A DNA stretch of 54,849 bases, taken from assembly GCA_023399035.1 (NCBI GenBank), contig JAEWQX010000073.1, positions 1 through 54,849 on the forward strand, written 5' to 3'. The stretch's first letter is position 1. Every line of letters begins with the position of its first letter. Below are positions 25,098-34,554 of the stretch, in pieces. The position numbers and the translations under genes were made by a program. The DNA comes from Bacillota bacterium (GTDB lineage Bacteria; Bacillota; Clostridia; Clostridiales; Clostridiaceae). The notes beneath the pieces are model-generated. The model ran no database searches. It was not told where the DNA came from and was given only the letters and a program-made list of their open reading frames with translations.

Positions 25098-25142
25098 AGA
25101 GACACTTAAAAGATAATTTAAAACTAACTTTTAAGTGTCTCT
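25098..25142 (-). terminator. Terminator of the fab-acc operon
   Basis: Arms 25098-25112 and 25128-25142 are 15 bases of perfect complement (AGAGACACTTAAAAG and its partner) around a 15-base loop. The stem abuts the accA stop. Confidence 0.8.
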
Positions 25143-25144
25143 TA

Positions 25145-25963
25145 TTAATAGAAATTTCCCATATTTCTGAATTTCTTATATCTTTCATCAATAAGACCTT
25201 CTAAATCCTTATCTTTAACTTTTGAAAGGAAATTCACAATACTATTTTTGATTTCCTCTGCAGTCTTTTGAGGATTTTTATGAGCACCGCCCTTAGGCTC
25301 TTTTATCATTTCATCAATTATGCCGAATCCTTTCAAGTCTTTAGCTGTAATCTTCATCACCTCAGCTGCTTCCTTAACCCTAGATGCATCCTTCCATAAA
25401 ATAGATGCAAAACCTTCTGGGGAAAGAACTGAGTAAATAGAATGTTCAAGCATACAGATATTATCAGCAACCATAAGTGCTAAAGCTCCCCCGCTTCCAC
25501 CTTCACCTGTAATTACAGACATGATTGGTGTTTTCAATCTGCTTAGTTCAAATAAATTATTGGCTATAGCCTGCCCCTGACCTCTTTCTTCAGCACCAAG
25601 GCCACAGAATGCTCCTGGTGTGTCTACAAAACATATGACAGGTCTCTTAAACTTTTCAGCCTGTTTCATGAGTCGTAAAGCCTTTCTGTATCCTTCTGGA
25701 TTAGGCATTCCAAAATTCCTCTTAATATTTTCAGCTGTATTTGAACCTTTTGTAATAGCAATAACAGTAACGCTTATTCCATTTAAAGAACATATACCTC
25801 CAATTACTGCCTTATCATCACCAAAAGCCCTGTCTCCATGAAATTCAATAAAATCCTTAAAGATATTTTCAATATAGAACTTTCCTGTAGGTCTTTCTTT
25901 ATGCCTTGCTATTTCAACGCTTTCCCAAGCTTCACTGCTTCCTTTAATAAATTCTTTATTCAT
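25145..25963 (-). CDS. accA: Acetyl-CoA carboxylase carboxyltransferase subunit alpha
   Basis: A 272-residue subunit that with AccD transfers carboxyl from biotin to acetyl-CoA to make malonyl-CoA. Core motifs: FHGDRAFGDDKAVIGGI, CFVDTPGAFCGLGAEERGQG and GEGGSGGALALMVADNICML. It is shorter than the E. coli subunit (about 319) but normal for Firmicutes that lack part of the N-terminus. It overlaps accD by 8 bases and is the last gene of the operon, before a strong terminator. Confidence 0.96.
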   Translation of the reverse strand: MNKEFIKGSSEAWESVEIARHKERPTGKFYIENIFKDFIEFHGDRAFGDDKAVIGGICSLNGISVTVIAITKGSNTAENIKRNFGMPNPEGYRKALRLMKQAEKFKRPVICFVDTPGAFCGLGAEERGQGQAIANNLFELSRLKTPIMSVITGEGGSGGALALMVADNICMLEHSIYSVLSPEGFASILWKDASRVKEAAEVMKITAKDLKGFGIIDEMIKEPKGGAHKNPQKTAEEIKNSIVNFLSKVKDKDLEGLIDERYKKFRNMGNFY

Positions 25964-26837
25964 AATTATTCACTCCATGTAATACAAGAATTTTATATAT
26001 GCAAGTTCTAAGATCTTTTCTTTCCACTATAGCATCAACAAATCCTTTATCCAGCAAAAATTCTGCTTTCTGAAAATTATCAGGAAGAGTTTCTTTAATA
26101 GTATTTTCAATAACTCTTCTTCCTGCAAATCCTACAAGTGCATCAGGTTCACTCAAAATAATATCACCTTCCATTGCAAAACTTGCGGTTACTCCTCCTG
26201 TTGTCGGATCAGTTAAAACTGAAATATATAAAAGACCCTTTTCATCATGCTTTGCCAGTGCACTGCTTACTTTAGCCATCTGCATTAAAGAGAATATTCC
26301 CTCCTGCATTCTTGCCCCTCCTGATGTTGTAAATACAATCAAAGGAAGATTATTTTCTGTTGCATATTCTATAAGCCTTGTTAATTTTTCACCTACTACA
26401 GTTCCCATACTTCCCATCATAAAAAAGCTGTCCATTATTCCGCATGCTACCTTCAATCCATTTATTTCGCCTATTCCAGTAACAATAGCTTCAGAACTGC
26501 TTGTTTTCATGCTGCTCTTCTTAATCTTCTCGTCATACCCTTTAAAGTCAAGTGGATTTGTTGTTTTAAAATCACCCCACAATTCATTAAATGACTGCTT
26601 GTCAAGAAACATTCTGATTCTCTGCTTTGCATTAATTCTAAAATGATGATTACAATTAGGACATACATACTTATGATTTTCAAGATCATCCTGATATATC
26701 ATTGCACTGCATTTATCACATTTAGTCCACATACCTGATGGAATATTAGGTTTTTCTTCTTTTTTTTCTTCACTTACTTTTAATACTGAAGGCTTTACAG
26801 TTGCGTACTGTCTTTTAACAAATAAATCCTTAAGCAT
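25956..26837 (-). CDS. accD: Acetyl-CoA carboxylase carboxyltransferase subunit beta
   Basis: A 293-residue subunit. The N-terminal zinc ribbon has C40, C43, C59 and C62 (TKCDKC and YVCPNC). The crotonase-fold core has TTSGGARMQEGIFSLMQMAK and TDPTTGGVTASFAMEGDIIL. It pairs with AccA in an alpha2-beta2 complex. It overlaps accC by 8 bases and accA by 8 bases, typical for tight stoichiometric expression. Confidence 0.97.
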   Translation of the reverse strand: MLKDLFVKRQYATVKPSVLKVSEEKKEEKPNIPSGMWTKCDKCSAMIYQDDLENHKYVCPNCNHHFRINAKQRIRMFLDKQSFNELWGDFKTTNPLDFKGYDEKIKKSSMKTSSSEAIVTGIGEINGLKVACGIMDSFFMMGSMGTVVGEKLTRLIEYATENNLPLIVFTTSGGARMQEGIFSLMQMAKVSSALAKHDEKGLLYISVLTDPTTGGVTASFAMEGDIILSEPDALVGFAGRRVIENTIKETLPDNFQKAEFLLDKGFVDAIVERKDLRTCIYKILVLHGVNNYE

Positions 26838-28182
26838 TGTTCTTCACCATCTTTTCTGCTAAAAATGACGTATCATATTCTCCTCTTATGAATTCCTCTG
26901 TATCCAATATAGAGAGATCAAAATTTATGTTTGTATTTACACCGCCTACTGCAAATTCAGATAATGCTCTTCTCATCTTCACAATTGCTTCATTTCTGTC
27001 ATTTCCATATGTTATTACCTTTGCAATCATGGAATCATAACAGTGTGGTATCTTATATCCGCAGTATATTGCTGAATCTATCCTTACACCCATTCCTCCT
27101 GGAACGCATAGTTCTTCAATTTTTCCAGGACATGGCCTGAAGTCATGATCCGGATCTTCAGCATTAACCCTGCATTCAATAGCATGGCCTTTAAGTTTTA
27201 TATCATCCTGAGTAAATCTTAATTTTTCTCCTGATGCAATTCTTATCTGCTCTTTAACGATATCAATTCCAGTTATCATTTCTGTTATTGGATGTTCAAC
27301 CTGTATTCTTGTATTCATTTCCATGAAATAAAAGTTGTTATCCTTATCAAATAAGAATTCTATTGTTCCTGCGTTTTTATAATCAACAGCAAGTGCTGCT
27401 CTCTTTGCTATTTCACCCATTTTATTTCTGAGTTCTTCAGTAAGCACATTAGAAGGAGCTTCTTCCAATACTTTCTGATTCTTTCTCTGCATTGAGCATT
27501 CTCTTTCACCAAGATGAATTACATTTCCATATTCATCAGCTAAAATCTGAAATTCTATATGTTTTGGCTTTTGAATAAATTTTTCAAGATACAAAGTATC
27601 ATTTCCAAAACATGCTTTAGCTTCAGCTTTTGCAGTCTTGTATCCCATTAAGAATTCTTCATCATTAAAAGCAATTCTTATTCCTTTTCCTCCACCGCCT
27701 GCTGATGCTTTTATCATAATAGGATATCCTATTTCCTTTGCAAGTTCGAGAGCATGGTTTTCATCTCGAATCTCACCTTCATAGCCTGGAACCACAGGTA
27801 CATCAGAAAACTTCATTATTTCCCTGGCTTTTGCCTTATCTCCAATAAAGTCGATAGTTTCGTAATCTGGCCCTATAAATTTTATATTACATTCCCTGCA
27901 CATCTTTGCAAACTTGGAATTTTCAGATAAAAAACCAAATCCAGGATGTATTGCATCTGCTCCTGTCAAAACACATGCACTTAAAATGTTAGCCATATTT
28001 AAATAACTGTCTTTGGGCATTGCAGAACCAATGCATACAGCTTCATCAGCAAGCTGGGTATGAAGCGCTTCTTTATCTATATCAGAATATACTGCAACTG
28101 TGCTTATCCCCATTTCTCTGCACGCTCTTATTACTCTTACGGCAATTTCTCCTCTGTTTGCAATCAGTATCTTTTTAAACAT
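26830..28182 (-). CDS. accC: Biotin carboxylase
   Basis: A 450-residue ATP-grasp enzyme that carboxylates biotin on AccB. KILIANRGEIAVRVIRACRE at the start, KASAGGGGKGIRIAF as the glycine-rich ATP loop, FIQKPKHIEFQILAD, ERECSMQRKNQKVLEEAPS, and FYFMEMNTRIQVEHPITEM are all hallmark segments. Length fits AccC rather than pyruvate carboxylase, which is far longer. It is followed by accD with an 8-base overlap and preceded by fabZ by 10 bases. Confidence 0.97.
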   Translation of the reverse strand: MFKKILIANRGEIAVRVIRACREMGISTVAVYSDIDKEALHTQLADEAVCIGSAMPKDSYLNMANILSACVLTGADAIHPGFGFLSENSKFAKMCRECNIKFIGPDYETIDFIGDKAKAREIMKFSDVPVVPGYEGEIRDENHALELAKEIGYPIMIKASAGGGGKGIRIAFNDEEFLMGYKTAKAEAKACFGNDTLYLEKFIQKPKHIEFQILADEYGNVIHLGERECSMQRKNQKVLEEAPSNVLTEELRNKMGEIAKRAALAVDYKNAGTIEFLFDKDNNFYFMEMNTRIQVEHPITEMITGIDIVKEQIRIASGEKLRFTQDDIKLKGHAIECRVNAEDPDHDFRPCPGKIEELCVPGGMGVRIDSAIYCGYKIPHCYDSMIAKVITYGNDRNEAIVKMRRALSEFAVGGVNTNINFDLSILDTEEFIRGEYDTSFLAEKMVKNNA

Positions 28183-28192
28183 ATATTATCAC

Positions 28193-28621
28193 CTATCCTA
28201 TAGCAAATAATATTTCTGCTTCACAGGCTATCTTCCCATCTACAGTCGCTACACCTTTTCCAATTCCTATAGGCCCTTTGATCTTTACAATTTCACAATA
28301 TAAATCAAGTCTGTCTCCAGGAACAACTTTATTTTTAAATCTTACCTTATTTGTTCCTGCAAATAATGGTGTTTTTCCTTTAAACTTTTCCATAGATAAA
28401 ATAGCAACTGCACCGGCCTGAGCTAATGCCTCTATTTGTAATACTCCGGGCATGATTGGTTCTTCTGGATAATGTCCTTGAAAAAATGCCTCATTAGCCG
28501 AAAGATTCTTATATCCTTTAACATACATCTTATCTTCAATATCCATCTCAACTACCCTGTCTATCAATAACATAGGATATCTGTGAGGTAAAATTTCCTT
28601 TATTTCATTAATTTTAAGCAT
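28193..28621 (-). CDS. fabZ: 3-hydroxyacyl-ACP dehydratase FabZ
   Basis: A 142-residue hot-dog fold dehydratase. The catalytic pair is H13 in LPHRYPMLLID... and E64 in PGVLQIEALAQAG. It removes water from beta-hydroxyacyl-ACP to give trans-2-enoyl-ACP. It follows accB by 3 bases. No FabA or FabM is seen, so any unsaturated branch must be encoded elsewhere. Confidence 0.97.
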   Translation of the reverse strand: MLKINEIKEILPHRYPMLLIDRVVEMDIEDKMYVKGYKNLSANEAFFQGHYPEEPIMPGVLQIEALAQAGAVAILSMEKFKGKTPLFAGTNKVRFKNKVVPGDRLDLYCEIVKIKGPIGIGKGVATVDGKIACEAEILFAIG

Positions 28622-28624
28622 TAA

Positions 28625-29137
28625 TTAAGCCTCCTTTATTTTGAATAATGGCTGTCCATATTCAACCATATCACCATCTTTGACCAGGCATTCAACTATT
28701 TCACCATTGTATTCACTTTCAATTTCATTCATGAGCTTCATAGCTTCAATTATGCATATTATTTTTCCTACAGATACTGTATCTCCTGGTTTAACAAATG
28801 CAGAAGCATCTGGTGAAGCTGCTGAATAAAACGTACCTACCATTGGAGATGTAATAACACTTAAATTACTGTCTTCAATCTTTTCTTCCTTAATTTCTTC
28901 CTTTTTTGTTTCCTTAACCACTTCTTTAACTACATCTTTAGATGATGGCTTTTCTATTTTTTCTACAGCAGGTTCAGAAATCTTTCCAGAATTAACATTG
29001 CTTCCAGCACTTTCTGCACTGCCCCTATTTAATGATTTATCCATTTTTATATGATTATTTCCATCTGATAATTCAAAAAAAGCCAAATCTGAAGAATCTA
29101 TAAGTGTAATTAATTCTTTAATCTGTTCAAAATCCAT
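28625..29137 (-). CDS. accB: Biotin carboxyl carrier protein of acetyl-CoA carboxylase
   Basis: A 170-residue carrier. The C-terminal biotinyl domain has EAMKLMNEIESE with biotinylated K134; the N-terminal helix region (1-40) binds the carboxylase, and a flexible acidic-lysine-rich linker (about 60-95, KEVVKETKKEEIKEEKIED) joins them. It carries the carboxylate between AccC and AccAD. It lies between fabF and fabZ, a common clostridial order. The length is usual for Firmicutes. Confidence 0.96.
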   Translation of the reverse strand: MDFEQIKELITLIDSSDLAFFELSDGNNHIKMDKSLNRGSAESAGSNVNSGKISEPAVEKIEKPSSKDVVKEVVKETKKEEIKEEKIEDSNLSVITSPMVGTFYSAASPDASAFVKPGDTVSVGKIICIIEAMKLMNEIESEYNGEIVECLVKDGDMVEYGQPLFKIKEA

Positions 29138-29158
29138 AATATAACCTCCCAGGAGTTT

Positions 29159-30391
29159 CTACTTCCACTTCTTTAAAAGTAAAACTGCATTATGACCGCC
29201 AAAACCTAATGAATTTGTAAGCACATACTCTAAATCTTGTTTTCTTCCCACATTAGGAACATAGTCTAAATCAAGTCCTTCATCTTGTGTAGTATAGCCT
29301 ATAGTTGGAGGTATGAATCCATCTTCCAAAGCCTTTGCACATATTATTGCTTCAATTGCACCTGCTGCACCTAAAAGATGTCCTGTCATTGACTTAGTTG
29401 AGGATACTGGAATTTTTGTGTCTTCTCCAAATACATTTTTTATTGCATTTGTTTCAAACTTATCATTTAACTGTGTTGAAGTTCCATGAGCATTTATATA
29501 TGAAACCTTATCAGGTGTAATTCCACCTTCATTCAGTGCATCCTTAATTGCTTTTGAAGCTCCACTTCCATCTGGAACTGGCGATGTAATATGATATGCA
29601 TCACAAGTCGAACCATATCCACAAATTTCTGCAATAATATTAGCACCTCTAGCCTCTGCATGTTCTAAGGATTCTATAACTAAAACACCGGCACCTTCAC
29701 CCATTACAAATCCAGATCTATCCTTATCGAAAGGTATAGATGCCTTTTGTGGGTCATTGCATGTATTTAATGCTTTCATTCCATTGAATCCACCTATTCC
29801 TATTCTTGTTATAGGTGCTTCTGCTCCACCAGCAACCATTACATCTGCATATCCATGCTTAATTAATCTGAATGCATCTCCTATACTGTTTGTTCCAGTT
29901 GCACATGCTGTTACTACTGATGTACAAGGACCCTTAAAACCATATTTTATTGCAATATTACCTGCAACAAGATTAATTATTGCCATAGGTATAAAGAAAG
30001 GCGATACTCTCTTTGATTTACCATTTTCAAGCTTTATGCATTCTGTTTCAATGCTCTGAAGACCTCCGATTCCTGATCCTACAATAACTCCAATTCTTTC
30101 TAGATCCTCTTTTTCTAAATCTAATCCTGAACTTTCTATAGCTTCATGAGCTGCTGCAAGTCCAAGCTGTTCAAATCTATCAAGTCTCTTGCATTCCTTT
30201 TTTCCTATAATAGGTTCTGGATCAAATCCCTTTACTTCTCCAGCAACCTTAACGTCTAATAAATCCTTATCTATTAATGTTATATAATCTATTCCAAGCT
30301 TTCCTTCCTTGGCATTATTCCAAAATGTATCAACGTCATTCCCGATAGGAGTTAATGCTCCCATTCCTGTTATAACAACTCTTCTATCCAT
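29159..30391 (-). CDS. fabF: Beta-ketoacyl-ACP synthase II FabF
   Basis: A 410-residue condensing enzyme that elongates acyl-ACP with malonyl-ACP. The catalytic triad is C163 in TACATGTN, H302 in NAHGTSTQLND and H338 in MTGHLLGAAG, typical of KAS I/II. It is the only long-chain KAS in this operon (no fabB), with FabH starting the chain. It lies between fabG and accB; RBS is AGGAAAATTAA-type before ATG. Confidence 0.97.
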   Translation of the reverse strand: MDRRVVITGMGALTPIGNDVDTFWNNAKEGKLGIDYITLIDKDLLDVKVAGEVKGFDPEPIIGKKECKRLDRFEQLGLAAAHEAIESSGLDLEKEDLERIGVIVGSGIGGLQSIETECIKLENGKSKRVSPFFIPMAIINLVAGNIAIKYGFKGPCTSVVTACATGTNSIGDAFRLIKHGYADVMVAGGAEAPITRIGIGGFNGMKALNTCNDPQKASIPFDKDRSGFVMGEGAGVLVIESLEHAEARGANIIAEICGYGSTCDAYHITSPVPDGSGASKAIKDALNEGGITPDKVSYINAHGTSTQLNDKFETNAIKNVFGEDTKIPVSSTKSMTGHLLGAAGAIEAIICAKALEDGFIPPTIGYTTQDEGLDLDYVPNVGRKQDLEYVLTNSLGFGGHNAVLLLKKWK

Positions 30392-30405
30392 TTAATTTTC
30401 CTCCA

Positions 30406-31146
30406 CTACATTAACATTCCGCCATCAACATGAATAACCTGTCCTGTAACATAGTCTGAACTTTCACTTGCAAGAAAAGCAACTACATCAGCAACATCTT
30501 CAGGCTTTCCAAGTTTTTTAAGTGGAATATTCTTTTTTATTTCATCTTTATATTTATCTCCAAGGACTTCAGTCATATCAGTTTCAATAAAACCAGGTGC
30601 TACAGCATTGACATTAATACCTCTAGCTCCTACTTCTTTTGCGAGAGATTTGGTCATTCCTATTACTCCTGCTTTAGATGCAGCATAATTTACCTGGCCT
30701 GCATTTCCTGAAATACCCACAACAGATGAAAGGTTTATTATCTTTCCATGCTTTTGTCTGACCATTATAGGAGTTATAGTCTTCAAACAATTAAATACTC
30801 CTTTTAAGTTTACATCTATAACCTTATCAAAGTCTTCTTCCTTCATTCTAAGTATCAATGTATCCTTGGTTATTCCTGCATTATTTACCATAATATCAAT
30901 AGTTCCAAATTTTTCTTTTGCAGCTGCGACAAGATCTTCAACATCTTTTAATTTTGATATATCTCCTTTGACGCTTATAGCCTCAACACCCATATCCTTT
31001 ATTTCTTTCTCAACTTCTAGCGCTTCTGCTTCGCTGCTTCTATAATTTAAAACTAAATTCGCTCCAAGAGATGCCATCTTTAAAGCAATTGCCCTTCCTA
31101 TGCCTCTTGATGCACCTGTTACAAGTGCACATTTACCTTTTAGCAT
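30406..31146 (-). CDS. fabG: 3-oxoacyl-ACP reductase FabG
   Basis: A 246-residue SDR reductase using NADPH. The nucleotide motif is TGASRGIGRAI, NNAG is at 88-91, and the catalytic triad is S141, Y154 and K158 in NLSSVVG and NYAASKAG. It reduces beta-ketoacyl-ACP. AGGAGGAGAATTT precedes the ATG. A 124-base AT-rich spacer lies upstream, after fabD; no promoter is clear in it. Confidence 0.97.
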   Translation of the reverse strand: MLKGKCALVTGASRGIGRAIALKMASLGANLVLNYRSSEAEALEVEKEIKDMGVEAISVKGDISKLKDVEDLVAAAKEKFGTIDIMVNNAGITKDTLILRMKEEDFDKVIDVNLKGVFNCLKTITPIMVRQKHGKIINLSSVVGISGNAGQVNYAASKAGVIGMTKSLAKEVGARGINVNAVAPGFIETDMTEVLGDKYKDEIKKNIPLKKLGKPEDVADVVAFLASESSDYVTGQVIHVDGGMLM

Positions 31147-31270
31147 AAATTCTCCTCCTAAATTAAATATGTGTTAAATAATCTAACTGTAAATAATAAC
31201 TTTTAATTTAAAAAATTTTATTAAAAAGATAATAATTCCAATATAAAATAAAAATTTTTTAACTTTTAAA

Positions 31271-32209
31271 TTAAGCATTAAGTAGTGAAAGTGTATTATT
31301 TAATGAATCCATATCCTCAACATTTAACAATGTAGCTTTTCTATCTATTTTCTTAACAAACCCTCTTAAAGCTTTTCCAGGACCTACTTCTATAAATGTA
31401 TCAACACCTTTTTGAAGCATGTCTCTTATAGTTTTTTCAAAAAGAACTGAAGATCTTATATGTCTCTTTAAAAGATCCCTTATATCATCATCTTCTTTAT
31501 ATGGCTCTCCCTTAACATTTGAATAAACTTCCTTTGTAAGAGGTTTGATATTTGCTTTTTTAATTGTGTTATAAAATTCTTCACTTGCTTCTTTTAGAAG
31601 TGAACTATGAAATGGACCGCTTACTTTAAGCATGATTCCTAGTCCTCCTAATTCCTTTGCAATTTTAACTGCCTCTTCTACTGCCTTAAATTCTCCTGAT
31701 ACTGATACCTGGCCAGGGCAGTTAAAATTAGCACCTTCTATAATGCCAAATTTTCCGGCTCTGTCTAATAACTCTTTTAATTTTTCATCATTTAATTTTA
31801 ATATTGCTGCCATAGTCCCGAGGCCTTCTGGAAGCGCATTACCCATTATTCTTCCTCTTTCTTTTACTAGAAGTAATCCATCTTCCAATGAAAGAGCTCC
31901 TCCATTTATTAAAGCTGCATATTCACCTAAACTCAATCCTGCAGCATATTCTGCATCTATTCCATTTATCTCTAATGCTTTTAATGCCATGAGCGATGCT
32001 ACTAATATTGTAGGCTGTGCATTTTCTGTTTCAGTAAGAAGATCCAATGGACCTTCAAACATCATTTGCTTTAATGGCATATTTAAAATTTTTTCACTAG
32101 AGTCTAATATTTCCTTACATTCTGGTATGTTTTCATATAATTCCTTTGCCATGCCAACAGTCTGTGCACCCTGACCTGGGAAAAGAAAAGCTATTTTCTT
32201 ATTATTCAT
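31271..32209 (-). CDS. fabD: Malonyl-CoA:ACP transacylase FabD
   Basis: A 312-residue transacylase that loads malonyl onto ACP. The nucleophile serine is in AAGLSLGEYAAL and its partner histidine is in VSGPFHSSLLKEA; the start is KKIAFLFPGQGAQTVGMA. I place the start at ATG 32207-32209 because GGAGGCAGAT lies directly upstream, rather than at an in-frame ATG four codons earlier that overlaps that ribosome binding site. It overlaps the fabK stop by 8 bases. Confidence 0.95.
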   Translation of the reverse strand: MNNKKIAFLFPGQGAQTVGMAKELYENIPECKEILDSSEKILNMPLKQMMFEGPLDLLTETENAQPTILVASLMALKALEINGIDAEYAAGLSLGEYAALINGGALSLEDGLLLVKERGRIMGNALPEGLGTMAAILKLNDEKLKELLDRAGKFGIIEGANFNCPGQVSVSGEFKAVEEAVKIAKELGGLGIMLKVSGPFHSSLLKEASEEFYNTIKKANIKPLTKEVYSNVKGEPYKEDDDIRDLLKRHIRSSVLFEKTIRDMLQKGVDTFIEVGPGKALRGFVKKIDRKATLLNVEDMDSLNNTLSLLNA

Positions 32210-33143
32210 ATCTGCCTCCAAAAAGCTTTAATCTTTCATCTGCGCCTGTAAATAATTCTTCTATTATTTCCTTTGCAGTCTGCTCTTTATTAACCAGCCC
32301 TGCAATCTGGCCTGACATAACTGAACCATTATCCACATCGCCATCGACAACAGCCTTTCTTAATGCACCTACACCCAGATTTTCCAATTCTTCCAAGCTG
32401 GCACCTTCCTTTTCCATCTTTATATAAGTTCTTGCCAGCTTATTTCTCAATACCCTTACTGGATGTCCTGTTGGTCTTCCAGTCACCTCAGTATCTATAT
32501 CTTTAGCTTTTAATACTTTATCTTTATAATTCTGATGTACTGTACATTCTTTTGCTACAAGGAATCTTGTACCAACCTGAACTCCTTCTGCACCAAGCAT
32601 AAATGATGCAGCAACTCCTCTTCCATCACCAATGCCACCAGCTGCAATAACAGGAATGCTTACAGCATCAACAACTTGTGGTACTAGCGCCATTGTTGTA
32701 AGCTGACCAACATGGCCTCCTGATTCAGTTCCTTCTGCAACAACTGCATCTGCACCTGACTTTTCCATTCTTTTTGCTAGAGCTACTGATGCAACAACTG
32801 GAATAACCTTTATATCATGTTCCTTCCATTTTGCCATGTACTTGCCTGGGCTTCCTGCTCCTGTTGTTACGACTTTTACACTTTCTTCACATACTAAATC
32901 TGCTATTTCATCTGCATTTTCTGACATAAGCATAATGTTAACACCAAAAGGTTTGTCCGTAATTTTCTTTGCCTCTCTTATCTGATCTCTAACCCATTCT
33001 GTTGGAGCTGCGCCTGTTATTATTCCTAACCCGCCTGCTTCACTTACAGCTGCTGCAAGGGATGCATCAGCAATTCTAGCCATACCACCTTGAAAGATAG
33101 GATATTCTATTTTCAAAAGCTCACATACTCTATTTTTCTCCAT
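32202..33143 (-). CDS. fabK: Enoyl-ACP reductase II (FMN) FabK
   Basis: A 313-residue TIM-barrel flavoenzyme related to nitronate monooxygenase. The start CELLKIEYPIFQGGMARIAD, FGVNIMLMS and GGIGDGRGVAASFMLGAEGVQ are typical of FabK. It does the final reduction of the elongation cycle and replaces the FabI type; its triclosan insensitivity is a known family property. It lies between acpP and fabD, as in streptococci and clostridia, which favours FabK over the nitronate-oxygenase family reading. Confidence 0.93.
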   Translation of the reverse strand: MEKNRVCELLKIEYPIFQGGMARIADASLAAAVSEAGGLGIITGAAPTEWVRDQIREAKKITDKPFGVNIMLMSENADEIADLVCEESVKVVTTGAGSPGKYMAKWKEHDIKVIPVVASVALAKRMEKSGADAVVAEGTESGGHVGQLTTMALVPQVVDAVSIPVIAAGGIGDGRGVAASFMLGAEGVQVGTRFLVAKECTVHQNYKDKVLKAKDIDTEVTGRPTGHPVRVLRNKLARTYIKMEKEGASLEELENLGVGALRKAVVDGDVDNGSVMSGQIAGLVNKEQTAKEIIEELFTGADERLKLFGGRYE

Positions 33144-33242
33144 AAGAAATTCCCCCTACCATATTCAAATAAACCTTAAGTTTTTCTGATTATGATCATA
33201 TTTTCAATATCTACTTCAAAATATATAGTTACGCTAATTTTA

Positions 33243-33467
33243 TTATTTTTCTTTATGTGATTCTACATAGTTAACTGCATCTTTTATAGTTTTTAAATTT
33301 TCTACTTCTTCTATTTGTATTTCGTATTTTTCTTCAAGTTCAATAACTATTTGGAATAAATCTAAAGAATCTGCTCCTAATTCATCGAATGTTGTTTCTA
33401 AAGTAACTTCTTCCTTTTCAATTCCTAATTGTTCACAAATAACCTCTCTAATTTCTTCAAATAACAT
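33243..33467 (-). CDS. acpP: Acyl carrier protein
   Basis: A 74-residue acidic carrier. The phosphopantetheine serine is S34 in FDELGADSLDLFQIVIE. I chose ATG 33465-33467, which has GGAGGG with six bases of spacing, over an in-frame upstream ATG eight codons earlier that would put the ribosome binding site inside the gene. It lies between fabH and fabK. The length is normal once the start is corrected. Confidence 0.95.
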   Translation of the reverse strand: MLFEEIREVICEQLGIEKEEVTLETTFDELGADSLDLFQIVIELEEKYEIQIEEVENLKTIKDAVNYVESHKEK

Positions 33468-33564
33468 AATATTTCCCTCCAAAATTTTCAATTTTTTTTA
33501 TTTTAAAGACAATTGATTTTTATATTGTCTAAAATCTGCTTTTTTTAATAAGTTATTACATTTT

Positions 33565-34536
33565 TTACCATTGTACCATAATAGAGGAATATGTCAATCC
33601 CCCACCAAAAGCTACAAGAATAAGTTTGTCACCTTTTTTTATCATTCCTTTTTCATACATTTCATTCAATGCAATAGGCACTGATGCTGATGAAGTATTA
33701 CCATACTTATCTAAATTAACATAAAACTTTTCCAAATCTAAATGAAGCTTTTTTGATGCAGACTGTATTATTCTTATATTAGCCTGATGTGGAACTATAT
33801 ACTTTATTTCATCAATAGAAACTCCTGTTTCATCCAGAAGCTTCTTTACTCCATCTGCTATTGCTGATACTGCAAATCTTAAAACTTCTCCACCATTCAT
33901 AGCTACATGCCTGTCCTTTTGAACAGATTCCTTTGCAAATGGAGTATTAAAATCTGCTGCACCTATTGTCAATGCATCACCTTTTTTTCCTTCTGATCTT
34001 AAATATGACTTTATTATTCCTGGATCCTCTGTCCTTTTTAGAACTGCTGCACCTGCTCCATCCCCGAATAATATGCATGTTGATCTATCCTGCCAGTTTA
34101 TAACCTTTGAAAGAGTTTCTGCTCCAATAATTAATGCATTTTTATAATTCATAGATTTCATCATGCTCTGTGCTATTTCCATTGCATAAACAAATCCTGA
34201 ACACGCAACATTAATATCAAAACATGCAGCATCATCTGCTCCAATTTTGCTTTGAACAAGACATGCTACTGAAGGTATAAACATATCCGGACTTATTGTT
34301 GCTACTATAATAAGATCCAGATCTTCAGGATCAACGTCTGCCCTCTTTAAAGCAGACATTGCAGCTTTTGCAGCCATATCTGATGTATCTTCACCTTGCG
34401 AAATTCGTCTTTCACTTATTCCAGTCCTCTTGACTATCCATTCATCATTAGTTTCTACAAGTCTGCTGATATCATCATTTGTCACTGCCAATGAAGGTAC
34501 ATAGGAACCAATTCCGGCAATCCCGACATTACTCAT
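33565..34536 (-). CDS. fabH: Beta-ketoacyl-ACP synthase III FabH
   Basis: A 323-residue condensing enzyme that starts fatty-acid chains from acyl-CoA and malonyl-ACP. Catalytic residues C112 (DINVACSGFVYA), H250 (VPHQANIRI) and N280 (YGNTSSAS) are intact. The C-terminus GGGLTYSSIMVQW is normal. It comes second in the operon after the regulator, 18 bases away. Confidence 0.97.
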   Translation of the reverse strand: MSNVGIAGIGSYVPSLAVTNDDISRLVETNDEWIVKRTGISERRISQGEDTSDMAAKAAMSALKRADVDPEDLDLIIVATISPDMFIPSVACLVQSKIGADDAACFDINVACSGFVYAMEIAQSMMKSMNYKNALIIGAETLSKVINWQDRSTCILFGDGAGAAVLKRTEDPGIIKSYLRSEGKKGDALTIGAADFNTPFAKESVQKDRHVAMNGGEVLRFAVSAIADGVKKLLDETGVSIDEIKYIVPHQANIRIIQSASKKLHLDLEKFYVNLDKYGNTSSASVPIALNEMYEKGMIKKGDKLILVAFGGGLTYSSIMVQW

Positions 34537-34554
34537 AGTATTTCTCCTTTATAA

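Larger units (their letters stand above)
24725..25144 (-). other. Spacer between accA and hutP, with long hutP leader
   Basis: This 420-base spacer contains the fab operon terminator (25098-25142), the hutP promoter (24900-24928) and, between them, an inverted repeat that pairs AAAATCACT near 25020 with AGTGATTTT near 25072. From the promoter to the hutP ATG there is a roughly 170-base leader with several UAG and CAG triplets. I find no ORF in it. Confidence 0.5.

Noticed and set aside
31632..32174. A 180-codon plus-strand ORF
   Set aside because: It lies fully inside fabD on the opposite strand, shows serine- and proline-rich random composition, and has no ribosome binding site or promoter.
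33144..33242. A second FabT site before fabK
   Set aside because: TTTGAAGTAGATATTGAAA-like sequence occurs here but is not palindromic and has no nearby promoter.
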